From Pseudomonas mandelii (GTDB lineage: Bacteria; Pseudomonadota; Gammaproteobacteria; Pseudomonadales; Pseudomonadaceae): DNA of 64,000 nucleotides. The position numbers and the translations under genes are program-made. Location: assembly GCF_006438925.1 (NCBI RefSeq), contig NZ_RCZA01000003.1, forward strand, positions 100,241-164,240, in the 5' to 3' direction. The notes under the pieces were generated by a model. That model was given only the letters and a program-made list of their open reading frames with translations, did not search any database and had not been told where the DNA came from. This document shows, one piece after another, positions 35,967 through 44,894 of the stretch. The first letter of the stretch is position 1. Each line of letters begins with the position of its first letter.

Positions 35967-36659
35967 ATGCGCATTGACCGTTTTCTCAGCAACCTGCCGC
36001 GCTTCAACCGTAAGCAGGTGCGTCTGTTACTGGTGGAAAAGCGCGTCAGGATCGACGGAAACATCGTCAGCGACCCTCACGCCGACGTACTGGAATTCAG
36101 CCGCGTGGAAATCGACGATGAGCTGCTGCAAGTCGGCAAGCCTGCACGCTACTTCATGCTGCACAAACCGCCCGGCTGCGTCAGTGCCACCCGCGATCCG
36201 CAACACCCGACCGTGCTCGACTTGATCCATGAGCCGGACAAGGAGGACCTGCACATCGCCGGACGCCTGGACTTCAACACCACCGGCCTGATGCTGATCA
36301 CCAATGATGGCAGCTGGTCGCGACGCCTGACCCAGCCGCAAACCAAACTGCCCAAGGTCTACTACGTCGAGACGGAGCAAGAGATTGGCCCGCAATACGC
36401 ATTGAAATTCATCGAAGGCCTGTACTTCGCCTTCGAAGACCTCACCACCCAGCCCGCCGAGCTGGCCGTACTCGGACCAACCTCCGCACGACTGAGCATC
36501 GTCGAGGGCCGTTATCACCAGGTGAAGCGGATGTTCGGCCATTTCGACAACAAGGTGCTGCGCCTGCACCGCGAAAGCATGGGCCCGCTGGTGCTTGACA
36601 GTGCCCTGAAACCGGGCGAGTACCGCGCATTACGCACTGAAGAGATTCAATTGTTCTAA
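35967..36659 (+). CDS. rsuA: 16S rRNA pseudouridine(516) synthase RsuA
   Basis: A 230-residue enzyme that makes pseudouridine 516 in 16S rRNA. It has an N-terminal S4 RNA-binding domain (MRIDRFLSNLPRFNRKQVRL, residues 1-55) and a catalytic domain with D102 in AGRLDFNTTGLML, at the same position as in E. coli RsuA. The frame is open well upstream through the CWC gene, but ATG 35967 starts the family N-terminus. C-terminal YHQVKRMF is conserved. Confidence 0.94.
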   Translation: MRIDRFLSNLPRFNRKQVRLLLVEKRVRIDGNIVSDPHADVLEFSRVEIDDELLQVGKPARYFMLHKPPGCVSATRDPQHPTVLDLIHEPDKEDLHIAGRLDFNTTGLMLITNDGSWSRRLTQPQTKLPKVYYVETEQEIGPQYALKFIEGLYFAFEDLTTQPAELAVLGPTSARLSIVEGRYHQVKRMFGHFDNKVLRLHRESMGPLVLDSALKPGEYRALRTEEIQLF

Positions 36660-36971
36660 GCAGGCGACCGCTCAGCAGAAGTTGTCGAACAATTTGCCAA
36701 AGATACTTGCGCGATGACGTGACCCCTGCTTGAATCAGGACGTCGGCCGAAATGTGACCGACGAGTCACAACATACTTCTAAGAAACTTTTTGCCGGTAG
36801 AGAACCCTCAGGTTCCGCTTTCCCCCGGCAGACTGCCCTCCAATAACAATACCCGTCGACCGGCCTGCATTGGATCGACATGGGCTCCAAAATTCCAGGC
36901 GTATGCCTACCTGTCACAAAGCTCGTGCAATCTCATTTGCGCGCATACCCGCTTGCTTGGAGTCTTATGAC
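36660..36971. other. Intergenic region upstream of phaG
   Basis: 312 bp without a gene. It holds an imperfect inverted repeat GACGTCGGCCG with CGACGAGTC-like sequence near 36740-36770. A AAACTT at about 36784 resembles an AlgU -35 element, but the distance to a matching -10 is 18 bp, so no promoter is claimed. Confidence 0.5.
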
Positions 36972-37856
36972 ATGAGGCCTGAAATCGCTGTGCTGGATAT
37001 ACAGGGTCAGTATCGGGTTTACACGGAGTTCTATCGCGCAGACGCCGCTGAGAAGACCATTATTTTGGTCAACGGCTCGATGGCCACGACTGCGTCGTTT
37101 GCACAAACCGTGAAAAACCTTCACCCGCAGTTCAATGTGGTCTGCTACGACCAGCCCTACGCGGGCAAGTCGAAAGCCCACAACCTGCACGAGAAATTGC
37201 TGACCAAGGAAGTCGAAGGGCAGATCCTCCTGGAGCTGATCGACCACTTCGCCGCCGAACACGTGCTGTCGTTTTCCTGGGGTGGCGCCGCGACCCTGGT
37301 CGCCCTGGCCCACCAGCCACGGCGCATCGAAAAAGCCGTGATCAGTTCGTTCTCCCCGGAGATCAACGCGCACATGCTCGACTACCTCGAGCGCGGCATC
37401 GATTACCTCGGTAGCCGGGACGGTGACCGGGTCGGCAACCTGGTGAACAGCACCATTGGCAAACACCTTCCGACGCTGTTCAAGCGCTTCAATTATCGGC
37501 ACGTCAGCTCTTTGGCCGAGCATGAATACGGGCAGATGCACTTCCACATCAGCGATCTGCTGCACAGTGATCGCCAGTGCTTCTTCAAAGCCGCGGAGAA
37601 AATCAACGTGCCGGTGCTGTTCATGAACGGCGAATGGGACGAGTACACCGCTGCCGACGGCGCCCGATTGTTCGCCAACCACGTGCAGGACGCCACCTTC
37701 AGCACCCTGCAGGCCACCGGCCACTTTCTCGACATGGAGCACAAAGCAGCTTGCCGAGACAGCCGCAACGCACTATTGGGCTTTCTGAAACCTTCGCAAC
37801 ACGAAAGCCGACCGCGTTATCACTACGTCCAGAACCAACATGCATTGGCCATTTGA
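36972..37856 (+). CDS. phaG: PhaG, 3-hydroxyacyl-ACP transacylase/thioesterase-type enzyme
   Basis: A 294-residue alpha/beta-hydrolase-fold protein. Its N-terminus (MRPEIAVLDIQGQYRVYTEF) and C-terminus (HALAI) follow P. putida PhaG closely, more so than the related RhlA. Motifs: LVNGSMATTASFAQT, nucleophile Ser in SFSWGGAATL, Asp in GEWDEYT and His in ATGHFLDME. PhaG diverts 3-hydroxyacyl groups from fatty-acid synthesis into medium-chain polyhydroxyalkanoate. The start at 36972 is set by homology. It is monocistronic, followed by a REP-like pair. Confidence 0.93.
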   Translation: MRPEIAVLDIQGQYRVYTEFYRADAAEKTIILVNGSMATTASFAQTVKNLHPQFNVVCYDQPYAGKSKAHNLHEKLLTKEVEGQILLELIDHFAAEHVLSFSWGGAATLVALAHQPRRIEKAVISSFSPEINAHMLDYLERGIDYLGSRDGDRVGNLVNSTIGKHLPTLFKRFNYRHVSSLAEHEYGQMHFHISDLLHSDRQCFFKAAEKINVPVLFMNGEWDEYTAADGARLFANHVQDATFSTLQATGHFLDMEHKAACRDSRNALLGFLKPSQHESRPRYHYVQNQHALAI

Positions 37857-37864
37857 AACAGCGT

Positions 37865-37930
37865 CATCGCGAGCAGGCTTCGCCCTACAGTGTTGAATGC
37901 ATTCCTGTAGGAGCAAGGCTTGCCCGCGAT
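37865..37930. repeat. Diverged REP inverted pair
   Basis: CATCGCGAGCAGGCTTCGCC faces TAGGAGCAAGGCTTGCCCGC with several changes from the common core. Located just after phaG. Confidence 0.75.
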
Positions 37931-38037
37931 AGATCGTCATGCGGTCTCTGCTTTTGTTTCATCTGCGCTAAAGCCGTCGCGCGCAAAGAAAAACTTCATT
38001 TCTACGCCCACATCTGGTACAAAGTCAGCCGCTCTGA

Positions 38038-38111
38038 GCGGGTGTCGTATAATGGCATTACTCCAGCTTCCCAAGCTGATAACGAGGGTTCGATTCCCTT
38101 CACCCGCTCCA
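38038..38111 (+). tRNA. tRNA-Gly (CCC anticodon)
   Basis: A full 74-base cloverleaf with encoded CCA. The acceptor arms GCGGGTG and CACCCGC pair, the anticodon loop TTCCCAA has anticodon CCC, and the T arm has GGTTCGATTCC. The CCA end is at 38109-38111. A terminator follows. Confidence 0.96.
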
Positions 38112-38162
38112 ATCGAATTTGGTCTCACGTCAGGAGGGTTTTGACGGGAGATGCAGGAACAC

Positions 38163-38192
38163 AAAAACCGGTCCGTTGTGACCGGTTTTTTT
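38163..38192 (+). terminator. Terminator of tRNA-Gly
   Basis: AAAACCGGTC at 38164-38173 pairs with GACCGGTTTT at 38180-38189, followed by more T. Confidence 0.92.
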
Positions 38193-38404
38193 ATGTCCAG
38201 AATTTAGGGTGCCGGGGAACCTGCCGGGAGCATCAGACCGCATGCTTCCCATCCCCATGCCTGAATGATATGCAGTGCTATACTTTTTTATGGCTTGAAT
38301 GAAGCGCACAACGTTCCCCACAGGTACTGATACCGACTGCAAATCTCGACTGGCAGCTGCAAGACAAAGGAGGTCTACGGCAAGCACGAGATGGGAGGTG
38401 TGGC

Positions 38405-38965
38405 ATGAATCGACACTATTACATCAGCAACAATCTCGACGATCTTGAAGCCGTTGAAAATGAACTGGAAGCCAGCGGCATCAATTCCGAACAAATTCAT
38501 GTGCTCAGTCAACACGTTGCCGATGTTGAACAACATCACCTTCACGAAGTTAACTCGTTAATGGAACAGGATGTTGTTCGCTCTGGCGAAATTGGTGCAG
38601 TGATCGGTGTGCCACTCGCGGCGCTGGTTCTTGGCGGCGCCTATTGGCTGGGCTGGACCGAATCCGCCGCAGGCTGGATGCCTTTTATCTTTCTTGCCAT
38701 TGTTGTATGTGGCTTCTGCATCTGGGAAGGCGGTTTTTTTGGTATTCAGGTGCCAAACACTCACTTCCGCAGTTTTAAACAGGTGGTAGGAGAGGGAAAA
38801 CATATTTTCTTCGTAGATGTCGAGCCGGCTCAGGAGTCGGTATTGGACGGGGTTATCGAACATCACCCAGCGCTGGAGATTGCCGGCACGGGAACCGCAG
38901 CCCCCCACTGGACAGTGGCCTGGCAGCACAAATGGCATCAGTTCAAGCGAGTGATATCGGGTTAG
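38405..38965 (+). CDS. Unknown membrane protein next to the oxidase cluster
   Basis: A 186-residue protein. Residues 1-60 are cytosolic and acidic with RHYYISNNLDDLEAVENEL, resembling the short ferredoxin-like sensor domains of stress membrane proteins. Two membrane spans follow (about 66-82 and 92-111), then a C-terminal soluble domain with FFVDVEPAQESVLDGVIEHHP. I do not recognise a function. ATG 38405 has GGGAGG about 8 nt upstream. It is convergent with the oxidase genes. Confidence 0.7.
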   Translation: MNRHYYISNNLDDLEAVENELEASGINSEQIHVLSQHVADVEQHHLHEVNSLMEQDVVRSGEIGAVIGVPLAALVLGGAYWLGWTESAAGWMPFIFLAIVVCGFCIWEGGFFGIQVPNTHFRSFKQVVGEGKHIFFVDVEPAQESVLDGVIEHHPALEIAGTGTAAPHWTVAWQHKWHQFKRVISG

Positions 38966-38997
38966 CCCCTGGAGACTGAAGGCCATCCGGAAGCTGC

Positions 38998-39315
38998 TTA
39001 TTGGCCGAAGGAAATGACCCGGCTGAGGAAAACATAGTCCGCCTCGGTGGCCATCAGTCCGACGAGTACCAGCAAACACAAAGGTGGCACCAGTATGGCG
39101 TAGACCATGGCCAACCGTTCCCAGGCCATATGCATGAAGATGGAGACAATCAAACCTGCCTTCAACAACATGAAAGTAATAATCAGGGACCACCTGAGGT
39201 AGCCTTGGAAGTGAAAATAGTCGACAAGATACGACATCGTACTGAGGACGAATAACAGCCCCCAGATTTTGAGATACAAACTAATCGGATGTTGTTGACC
39301 CTGAGCATGTGCCAT
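38998..39315 (-). CDS. Cytochrome c oxidase subunit IV-like protein
   Basis: A 105-residue protein with three membrane spans (about 19-36, 44-65 and 76-95), matching bacterial cytochrome oxidase subunit IV (CtaF/CyoD-like). Start 39315 has GAGGAG upstream; a longer in-frame start at 39351 would overlap the previous gene. It is the last gene of the oxidase operon. Confidence 0.82.
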   Translation of the reverse strand: MAHAQGQQHPISLYLKIWGLLFVLSTMSYLVDYFHFQGYLRWSLIITFMLLKAGLIVSIFMHMAWERLAMVYAILVPPLCLLVLVGLMATEADYVFLSRVISFGQ

Positions 39316-39328
39316 CACCCGTGCTCCT

Positions 39329-40042
39329 CTACCATAAATAGAAGAAAGCAAAAATAAACACCCACACCAGATCCACGAAGTGCCAGTAAAGCCCGGCTAT
39401 CTCGACGTTCTGATAGTTCCCGGAGCGCTCATAATCTCCCCGCATTACTTTCATTGCCACAATGCTGAGGTAGATGGCGCCGATTGACACATGCAGCCCG
39501 TGAAAACCGGTAATCATGAAAAAACTCGCACCAAATTGCGCCGCCCCCATAGGGTTCCCCCAGGGACGCACCCCTTCTGCGATGAGCTTGCTCCATTCGA
39601 ATGCCTGCATGCCGACGAAGGTCACACCCAAGGCAGCGGTCGCCAGCATAAGGGCTGTGGTTTTCGCACGATCATGGCGATAGGCGAAATTGACTGCCAT
39701 GGCCATGGTGCCGCTGCTGCTGATCAGCACAAAGGTCATGATGGCGATCAGAATAAGCGGGATTTCTCTACCGCCGATCGTCAATGCGAACACTTCACTG
39801 GGGTTCGGCCAGGCGGTGGTGATGGTCATGCGTACCGACATGTAGCCGGTTAAAAAACAGGTGAATATAAACGTATCGCTGAGCAGGAATATCCACATCA
39901 TCGCCTTGCCCCAGGGGACCTGCTTGAAAGCCTCCTTATCCGAGGACCAGTCGCTGGCGATGCCCTGCCATCCTGCTGCTGGCGGCAAGCTGGGGGGATT
40001 GGATGAACTGGACTCGCCTGGGGCGGGTGAATGCGATGCCAT
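39329..40042 (-). CDS. Cytochrome c oxidase subunit III
   Basis: A 237-residue subunit III with about five spans after a polar N-terminus (about residues 1-45) and the conserved FFMITGFHGLHVSIGAIYL and EIAGLYWHFVDLVWVFIFAF. It forms the core membrane complex with subunits I and II. 6 bp separate it from a second subunit III-like gene. Confidence 0.92.
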   Translation of the reverse strand: MASHSPAPGESSSSNPPSLPPAAGWQGIASDWSSDKEAFKQVPWGKAMMWIFLLSDTFIFTCFLTGYMSVRMTITTAWPNPSEVFALTIGGREIPLILIAIMTFVLISSSGTMAMAVNFAYRHDRAKTTALMLATAALGVTFVGMQAFEWSKLIAEGVRPWGNPMGAAQFGASFFMITGFHGLHVSIGAIYLSIVAMKVMRGDYERSGNYQNVEIAGLYWHFVDLVWVFIFAFFYLW

Positions 40043-40048
40043 GGCTTT

Positions 40049-40741
40049 TCACCTCAGGCCGCAGAATCTGGCGATGGCTTCATAGGTTTGCGGCGTGCTG
40101 GTCAGCAGAGCGAATAGCACGAACCAAAGACCCAGTAAGTAATGCCAATAGATGGCGCACAGCTCCACGCTAGCGCTGAGTTGAGGCAGCGGCACATGAC
40201 GCAGGAATTTGGCGACGGTTCTGCCCCAGGCGATCAACCCGCCCAGCAGGTGGAGCCCATGCACACCGGTCAACAGGTAGAAGAAGCTGTTGGCCGGATT
40301 GCTGGCGACAAAGTAGCCCCAGGCGACAAACTGCTGCCAGACCCAGAATTGCCCCACCAGAAAGGCAATTGCAAATACGCCCCCCAATACAAAGCCAATG
40401 ACCGTTGCGTCCAGTCGAGCCTGTCGCGCGGCCATGCGTGACCACTGCAGTGCGATGCAACTGAATGCCAGAAAAGCCGAATTCACCCACAGCGGCCATG
40501 GATTGGCTAACGGCGCCAAGGGCTCTGTCAGGGGTAGCCAGTCGGTCATTTGTGAACGGGCGATAAAGGCGAGCAAGAAGAGAAAGAATAACGAACTCAC
40601 CACGACCAGAAATAAGCGCAGGCCTATTCTTGCGGTTTGGTTTCGGTCGGCACCCTCGCCGGCCTGAATACCCTCCGGATCGCGATTCCAGCTGCCGCCG
40701 GGGTCAGCGCCGTCGGCGTTTCTCAATAGCAACCGGCTCAT
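40049..40741 (-). CDS. Second subunit III-like cytochrome oxidase protein
   Basis: A 230-residue protein that also has subunit III hallmarks (FYLLTGVHGLHLLGGLIAWG and CAIYWHYLLGLWFVLFAL) but differs strongly from the neighbour elsewhere. Its start overlaps the subunit I stop (ATGA). Two subunit III-type genes in one operon are uncommon. It may be a specialised subunit or an extra partner. Confidence 0.85.
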   Translation of the reverse strand: MSRLLLRNADGADPGGSWNRDPEGIQAGEGADRNQTARIGLRLFLVVVSSLFFLFLLAFIARSQMTDWLPLTEPLAPLANPWPLWVNSAFLAFSCIALQWSRMAARQARLDATVIGFVLGGVFAIAFLVGQFWVWQQFVAWGYFVASNPANSFFYLLTGVHGLHLLGGLIAWGRTVAKFLRHVPLPQLSASVELCAIYWHYLLGLWFVLFALLTSTPQTYEAIARFCGLR

Positions 40742-42513
40742 GTTTTAACGTCCGCTATCTTGGTTCCGACACTCAGTTGCCGCATCTGCTCCAGCTCCTC
40801 GGCGGAGACTGTTTGCGGAACGAAATCCTGTTCTATCCCCGGCACACTGTAGTCATAGGCCCAGCGATGCACGACCGGCAGCTTCGCTCCCCAGTTACCG
40901 TGTATCGGCGGGGTGTTCGGTGTTTGCCATTCCAGACTGGCCGCGCCCCAGGGATTACTGCCTGCGGGTTTGCCCTTAAATGCACTCCAGGCCAGGTTGA
41001 ACAGGAACAGCAACTGGGAAACGCCGACGGTCAATGCGACCACCGTAATGAAAGCATTCAACTCTTGCGCCGACTGCGGGATGAACGCGTAGTTTTCATA
41101 GGCGTAGTAACGGCGTGGCATGCCCTGGAAACCCAGGTAGTGCATGGGGAAGAAGATGGCGTAGGTGCCCAGAAAGGTAATCCAGAAATGCAACTTGCCC
41201 AGGGTGTCGTTCAACATGCGCCCGGTGACTTTCGGGAACCAATGATAAATGCCACCGAACACCACCAGTACCGGTGCAACCCCCATGACCATATGAAAAT
41301 GGGCTACAACGAAATAGGTGTCCGAGAGCGGGATATCAACGATCACATTGCCCAGAAACAAGCCGGTCAGACCGCCGACCAGGAAAGTGACGATAAAGGC
41401 CAGGGCAAACAGCATCGGCACAGTCAGATGAATGTCGCCGCGCCACAGGGTCAGCACCCAGTTGTAGACTTTCAGTGCGGTCGGCACCGCGATGATCAAG
41501 GTGGTGGTCGCGAAGAAAAAGCCAAAGTACGGGTTCATTCCGCTGACATACATATGGTGCGCCCAGACCACAAAGCTGAGTACGCCAATCGCAATAATGG
41601 CCCACACCATCATTCGGTAGCCGAAGATATTTTTACGCGCATGCGTGCTGATCAAGTCGGACACCAGACCAAACGCAGGGAGAGCAACGATGTAGACCTC
41701 CGGGTGGCCGAAGAACCAGAACAGGTGCTGGAATAATATCGGGCTACCGCCCTGGTGATCGAGCGACTGCCCCAACGAGACCATCGCCGGCATAAAGAAG
41801 CTGGTGCCCAACAGCTTGTCAAACAGCATCATGACTGCACTGACAAATAACGCCGGGAAGGCCAGCAAGGCCATGATCGAGGCCATGAAGATTCCCCATA
41901 CGGAGAGCGGCATGCGAAACAATGTCATGCCGTGCGTGCGCGCCTGCAACACCGTGGTGACGTAGTTCAACCCGCCCATGGTGGCTGCGACAATAAAAAT
42001 CGCCAGTGAGACAAGCATCAGGATGATGCCCCACTCGACCCCTGGTGTCCCCTGAGAAATGGACTGTGGCGGATAGAGCGTCCAGCCCGCACCGGTGGGA
42101 CCGCCGGGGACAAAGAAACTGGAGAGCAGCACGAGTACCGCTAGCAGGTAGAACCAGTAACTCAGCATGTTGACGTAGGGGAAGACCATGTCGCGGGCGC
42201 CCACCATCAGCGGGATCAAATAGTTGCCGAAGCCCCCCAAAAACAAGGCCGTCAGCAAATAAATGACCATGATCATGCCGTGCATGGTCATCGCCTGATA
42301 GTAAGTACTGGCGTCCATGAACGCCAAGCTGCCGGGGAAGCCTATCTGTATGCGCATCAAGTCGGACAACACCACGGCGATAAGACCCACGAACAGAGCC
42401 GTCAAGGAATATTGAATGGCTATGACCTTGTGGTCCTGACTCCAGATATATTTGGTCAGGAAGCTTTTGGGTTCGTGTAGTGCTTCTGTTTCGGCTTGCT
42501 CCGCATAGGCCAT
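40738..42513 (-). CDS. Cytochrome c oxidase subunit I (heme-copper, A-type)
   Basis: A 591-residue catalytic subunit of an aa3/caa3-type oxidase that reduces oxygen and pumps protons. Key residues are in GHPEVYIVALPAFG (Cu-B His and cross-linked Tyr, Glu of A1 type), WAHHMYVSG (Cu-B His pair) and FVVAHFHMVMG (heme ligands). Chosen start ATG 42513 has AGGAGG nearby; 30 more codons upstream are in frame but lack a site. Confidence 0.95.
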   Translation of the reverse strand: MAYAEQAETEALHEPKSFLTKYIWSQDHKVIAIQYSLTALFVGLIAVVLSDLMRIQIGFPGSLAFMDASTYYQAMTMHGMIMVIYLLTALFLGGFGNYLIPLMVGARDMVFPYVNMLSYWFYLLAVLVLLSSFFVPGGPTGAGWTLYPPQSISQGTPGVEWGIILMLVSLAIFIVAATMGGLNYVTTVLQARTHGMTLFRMPLSVWGIFMASIMALLAFPALFVSAVMMLFDKLLGTSFFMPAMVSLGQSLDHQGGSPILFQHLFWFFGHPEVYIVALPAFGLVSDLISTHARKNIFGYRMMVWAIIAIGVLSFVVWAHHMYVSGMNPYFGFFFATTTLIIAVPTALKVYNWVLTLWRGDIHLTVPMLFALAFIVTFLVGGLTGLFLGNVIVDIPLSDTYFVVAHFHMVMGVAPVLVVFGGIYHWFPKVTGRMLNDTLGKLHFWITFLGTYAIFFPMHYLGFQGMPRRYYAYENYAFIPQSAQELNAFITVVALTVGVSQLLFLFNLAWSAFKGKPAGSNPWGAASLEWQTPNTPPIHGNWGAKLPVVHRWAYDYSVPGIEQDFVPQTVSAEELEQMRQLSVGTKIADVKT

Positions 42514-42562
42514 CACGTCATCCTCCTGTCGAAGTTTCGGTGCATTCCTGGTTGCTTTACGG

Positions 42563-44035
42563 CTACTTCCCTGGTTGCGCCTTGCTCGCATCAGCGTCGG
42601 CATTCGCTTTGGATTTGATAAAAGCGATCAGTGCGTTCAGGTCCTTGTCGCTCGGAGTAAAGGCCGGCATGACGGCCGCGTAGCCCTTGACGATTTTGGC
42701 ACCGGGATTAAGAACCGAATCTTTTATATAGTCCTCATCGACCTTTATGCTCGTACCGTCGGCAAGGGTTTCTGCCTTGCCATACAGGCCCTGCCAGCTG
42801 GGGCCAACACCCTTGCTGCCATCGACACTGTGGCAGGCCAGACAGCCGAGCGACTGAGCCAACTTCTGTCCCTGTGCCGCCAAGTCGCCACCTGGGCTCG
42901 ACGCTTCGCCGGGAGTAGGTTCTTTGTCTTGCTGCCCGGCACCGAGTGATTTGATCAGGGCGACGAGCGCACCCAGTTCATCGTCATTGAGAGTATAGGT
43001 CACCATGACCGGCGGGTAGCCTTGTACCAGTCGGGCCTTCGGATCGAGGATCGACTCTTTTACGTAGGCCTCATCGACGAGCACGCTGGTGCCATCGGCA
43101 AGCTGTTCAGTGCGGCCGTACAGGCCCTTCCATCCCGGGCCGAGACTGGCACTGCCATCCTGGCTATGGCAGGCACTGCAGCCGAGTTTTTCGACCAACT
43201 GGCGACCTTTTTCCAGCACGCTGTCCCGACTGGGTTTGGCAGCTGTCGTTAATGTTTGCGCAAAAGTTGGTTGGCTGTTCAGCCATTGATCGAAGGCATC
43301 CTGTTCTTCTACGATCATATGGCCGCGCATATTGTAATGACCTACGCCACAATATTCAGCGCAAAGGACTTCATATTTCCCCGTTTTAGTCGGTGTAAAC
43401 CAGAAGTACGACACCATCCCTGGCACCATGTCCATCTTGCTGCGCATTTGTGGGACATAGAAATCGTGCAGCACATCTTTAGAGCGCAGTAAAACTTTTA
43501 CCGGCTTATCGAGCGGAAGGCGAACGTCATTGTTTATTATAAGTACATCGTCCTGCCCAAGAGGATCCTTGGGGTCGAGGCCGAAGGGATTGGTGGAATC
43601 AACAAACTTAATATCCGATTTGCCCAGCTTCCCGTCCTGGCCGGGAAAACGAAAGGCCCATTGCCACTGCTGGGCAACCACTTCAAGTTCATAAGCATTT
43701 TTCGGCACCCGGATAAAGTCACTGTAAACAACCAGGCCTGGCGCCAACATCGCGGCAATCGCTACCGAGGTCACGATAATCAACCATGTTTCCAACTTTT
43801 TATTTTCTGGCTGGTAGGCCGCCCTGGCACCTTCCTTGTGACGGAAACGTATCACGGCCACCGCCATGAATAGGGTGACGGCGACGAAAAATATTCCGCT
43901 AATGATCAGGGTGATGAACAGGGTGGTGTCTATTGACCCCCAGTTGGACGCTGCCGGTGTCGCATGCCAAGGCGCTAATATATGGAACAGCACTGATGCA
44001 ATAACGATTAGTACAAGAATAATTGCCATTGCCAT
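42563..44035 (-). CDS. Cytochrome c oxidase subunit II with two fused cytochrome c domains
   Basis: A 490-residue subunit II. Membrane spans lie near residues 2-20 and 38-62, with a further hydrophobic segment about 85-105, then a CuA domain with CAEYCGVGHYNM. Unlike normal caa3 oxidases, which carry one, it has two c-type heme domains: first heme motif CSACH (about 292) and second CLACH (about 397), each followed by an ATG-like Met ligand region (PPVMVTYTLND, AAVMPAFTPSD). Electrons can thus enter by a two-heme chain. It is the first gene of the operon. Confidence 0.93.
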   Translation of the reverse strand: MAMAIILVLIVIASVLFHILAPWHATPAASNWGSIDTTLFITLIISGIFFVAVTLFMAVAVIRFRHKEGARAAYQPENKKLETWLIIVTSVAIAAMLAPGLVVYSDFIRVPKNAYELEVVAQQWQWAFRFPGQDGKLGKSDIKFVDSTNPFGLDPKDPLGQDDVLIINNDVRLPLDKPVKVLLRSKDVLHDFYVPQMRSKMDMVPGMVSYFWFTPTKTGKYEVLCAEYCGVGHYNMRGHMIVEEQDAFDQWLNSQPTFAQTLTTAAKPSRDSVLEKGRQLVEKLGCSACHSQDGSASLGPGWKGLYGRTEQLADGTSVLVDEAYVKESILDPKARLVQGYPPVMVTYTLNDDELGALVALIKSLGAGQQDKEPTPGEASSPGGDLAAQGQKLAQSLGCLACHSVDGSKGVGPSWQGLYGKAETLADGTSIKVDEDYIKDSVLNPGAKIVKGYAAVMPAFTPSDKDLNALIAFIKSKANADADASKAQPGK

Positions 44036-44473
44036 TTTGCTTTCATCCTATTCCTGTTACTCATCGGCATGCATAAGCATCGCCACAGAACAACATCGTC
44101 AAATCCGTACTAATCTGACGCCAAAACAGGCTAGACAAATACCACCTATCTTTGTGGCAAAGTCCGCAGGAAGTATAGTTCATGGCCGGAACAAGCGCTT
44201 TTTGCTGAAAAGCCTTATTGCCTGGATATTCCAACTTCAGCATCAACTTGATCACTTAAAACCTATTCGCTATATATAACTGTAACTCTTCAGCAACACA
44301 TTTCGCCTGAACGACAGTCGAGTAAGCGGGGCCCGGTTGCCAGCTATAATTAGGTCTGATTACGGAAGGCAAAAATCGGCAAGCGCCCGCAAAAGTCTTT
44401 GCCTATGCATAGCGGTCAGACAAGTGACGGCCAAGAGCTACAGCGTCCAGCCGTCCACAACGGAGATTTCGTC
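44036..44473. other. AT-rich intergenic region before the 113-residue gene
   Basis: 438 bp between the oxidase operon and the next plus-strand gene. It is richer in A and T than the neighbours and contains divergent promoters for both sides. TATAAT occurs near 44345, but its pairing with a -35 is not clear. No gene is visible. Confidence 0.5.
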
Positions 44474-44815
44474 ATGAGTGCCTTGACGATCGAAGGCTGG
44501 TGCAAAGTCAACGGAGAACAAAAGTCGACCCCTGTGGGTGAAATCCATTTTTACGTCGATGGCCCCCTCCATCGGGGTCTGGAGCAAGCTGAAGAACGCC
44601 TGCAGAAGACCCATGAGCGTGAAGCCATGGTCGATGTCGACATGGACACTCTGGAGTTGAACTTGCCGGAGGGATACGGCCCTTTGTCCGACTGCCAAAT
44701 GCGCGTCTATATACACAACGAACGCGGTCAGTTCCATCTGGTCGGGCATCGAGCGAGTGATGGAAGCTTGATCTATAGCAACGCGGTTTTGATTGATCAG
44801 CTGATTGACGCCTAG
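44474..44815 (+). CDS. Unknown 113-residue protein
   Basis: A soluble acidic protein with beta-strand-like segments (ALTIEGWCKVN, IHFYVDGPLHRG, MRVYIHNERGQF) and no signal or membrane segment. I do not recognise the family. ATG 44474 has CGGAG upstream. It is a single-gene unit ending at a clear terminator. Confidence 0.65.
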   Translation: MSALTIEGWCKVNGEQKSTPVGEIHFYVDGPLHRGLEQAEERLQKTHEREAMVDVDMDTLELNLPEGYGPLSDCQMRVYIHNERGQFHLVGHRASDGSLIYSNAVLIDQLIDA

Positions 44816-44849
44816 CTACGACGGAATTCTCGGCCATTGGTACGCGAAA

Positions 44850-44884
44850 GGGACAGACGAAAAGAGCGGAATCTGTCCCTTTTT
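44850..44884 (+). terminator. Terminator after the 113-residue gene
   Basis: GGGACAGA at 44850-44857 pairs with TCTGTCCC at 44872-44879 and is followed by five T. Flanking A on the left could serve the convergent tam gene too. Confidence 0.88.
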
Positions 44885-44894
44885 CATTAATTCA

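Noticed and set aside
36784..36810. AlgU promoter upstream of phaG
   Set aside because: Only AAACTT is present and the best -10 is 18 bp away, outside the usual spacing.
44061..44255. Minus-strand 64-codon frame with a CLCH-like motif
   Set aside because: No ribosome site and no second heme feature; likely chance in an AT-rich gap.
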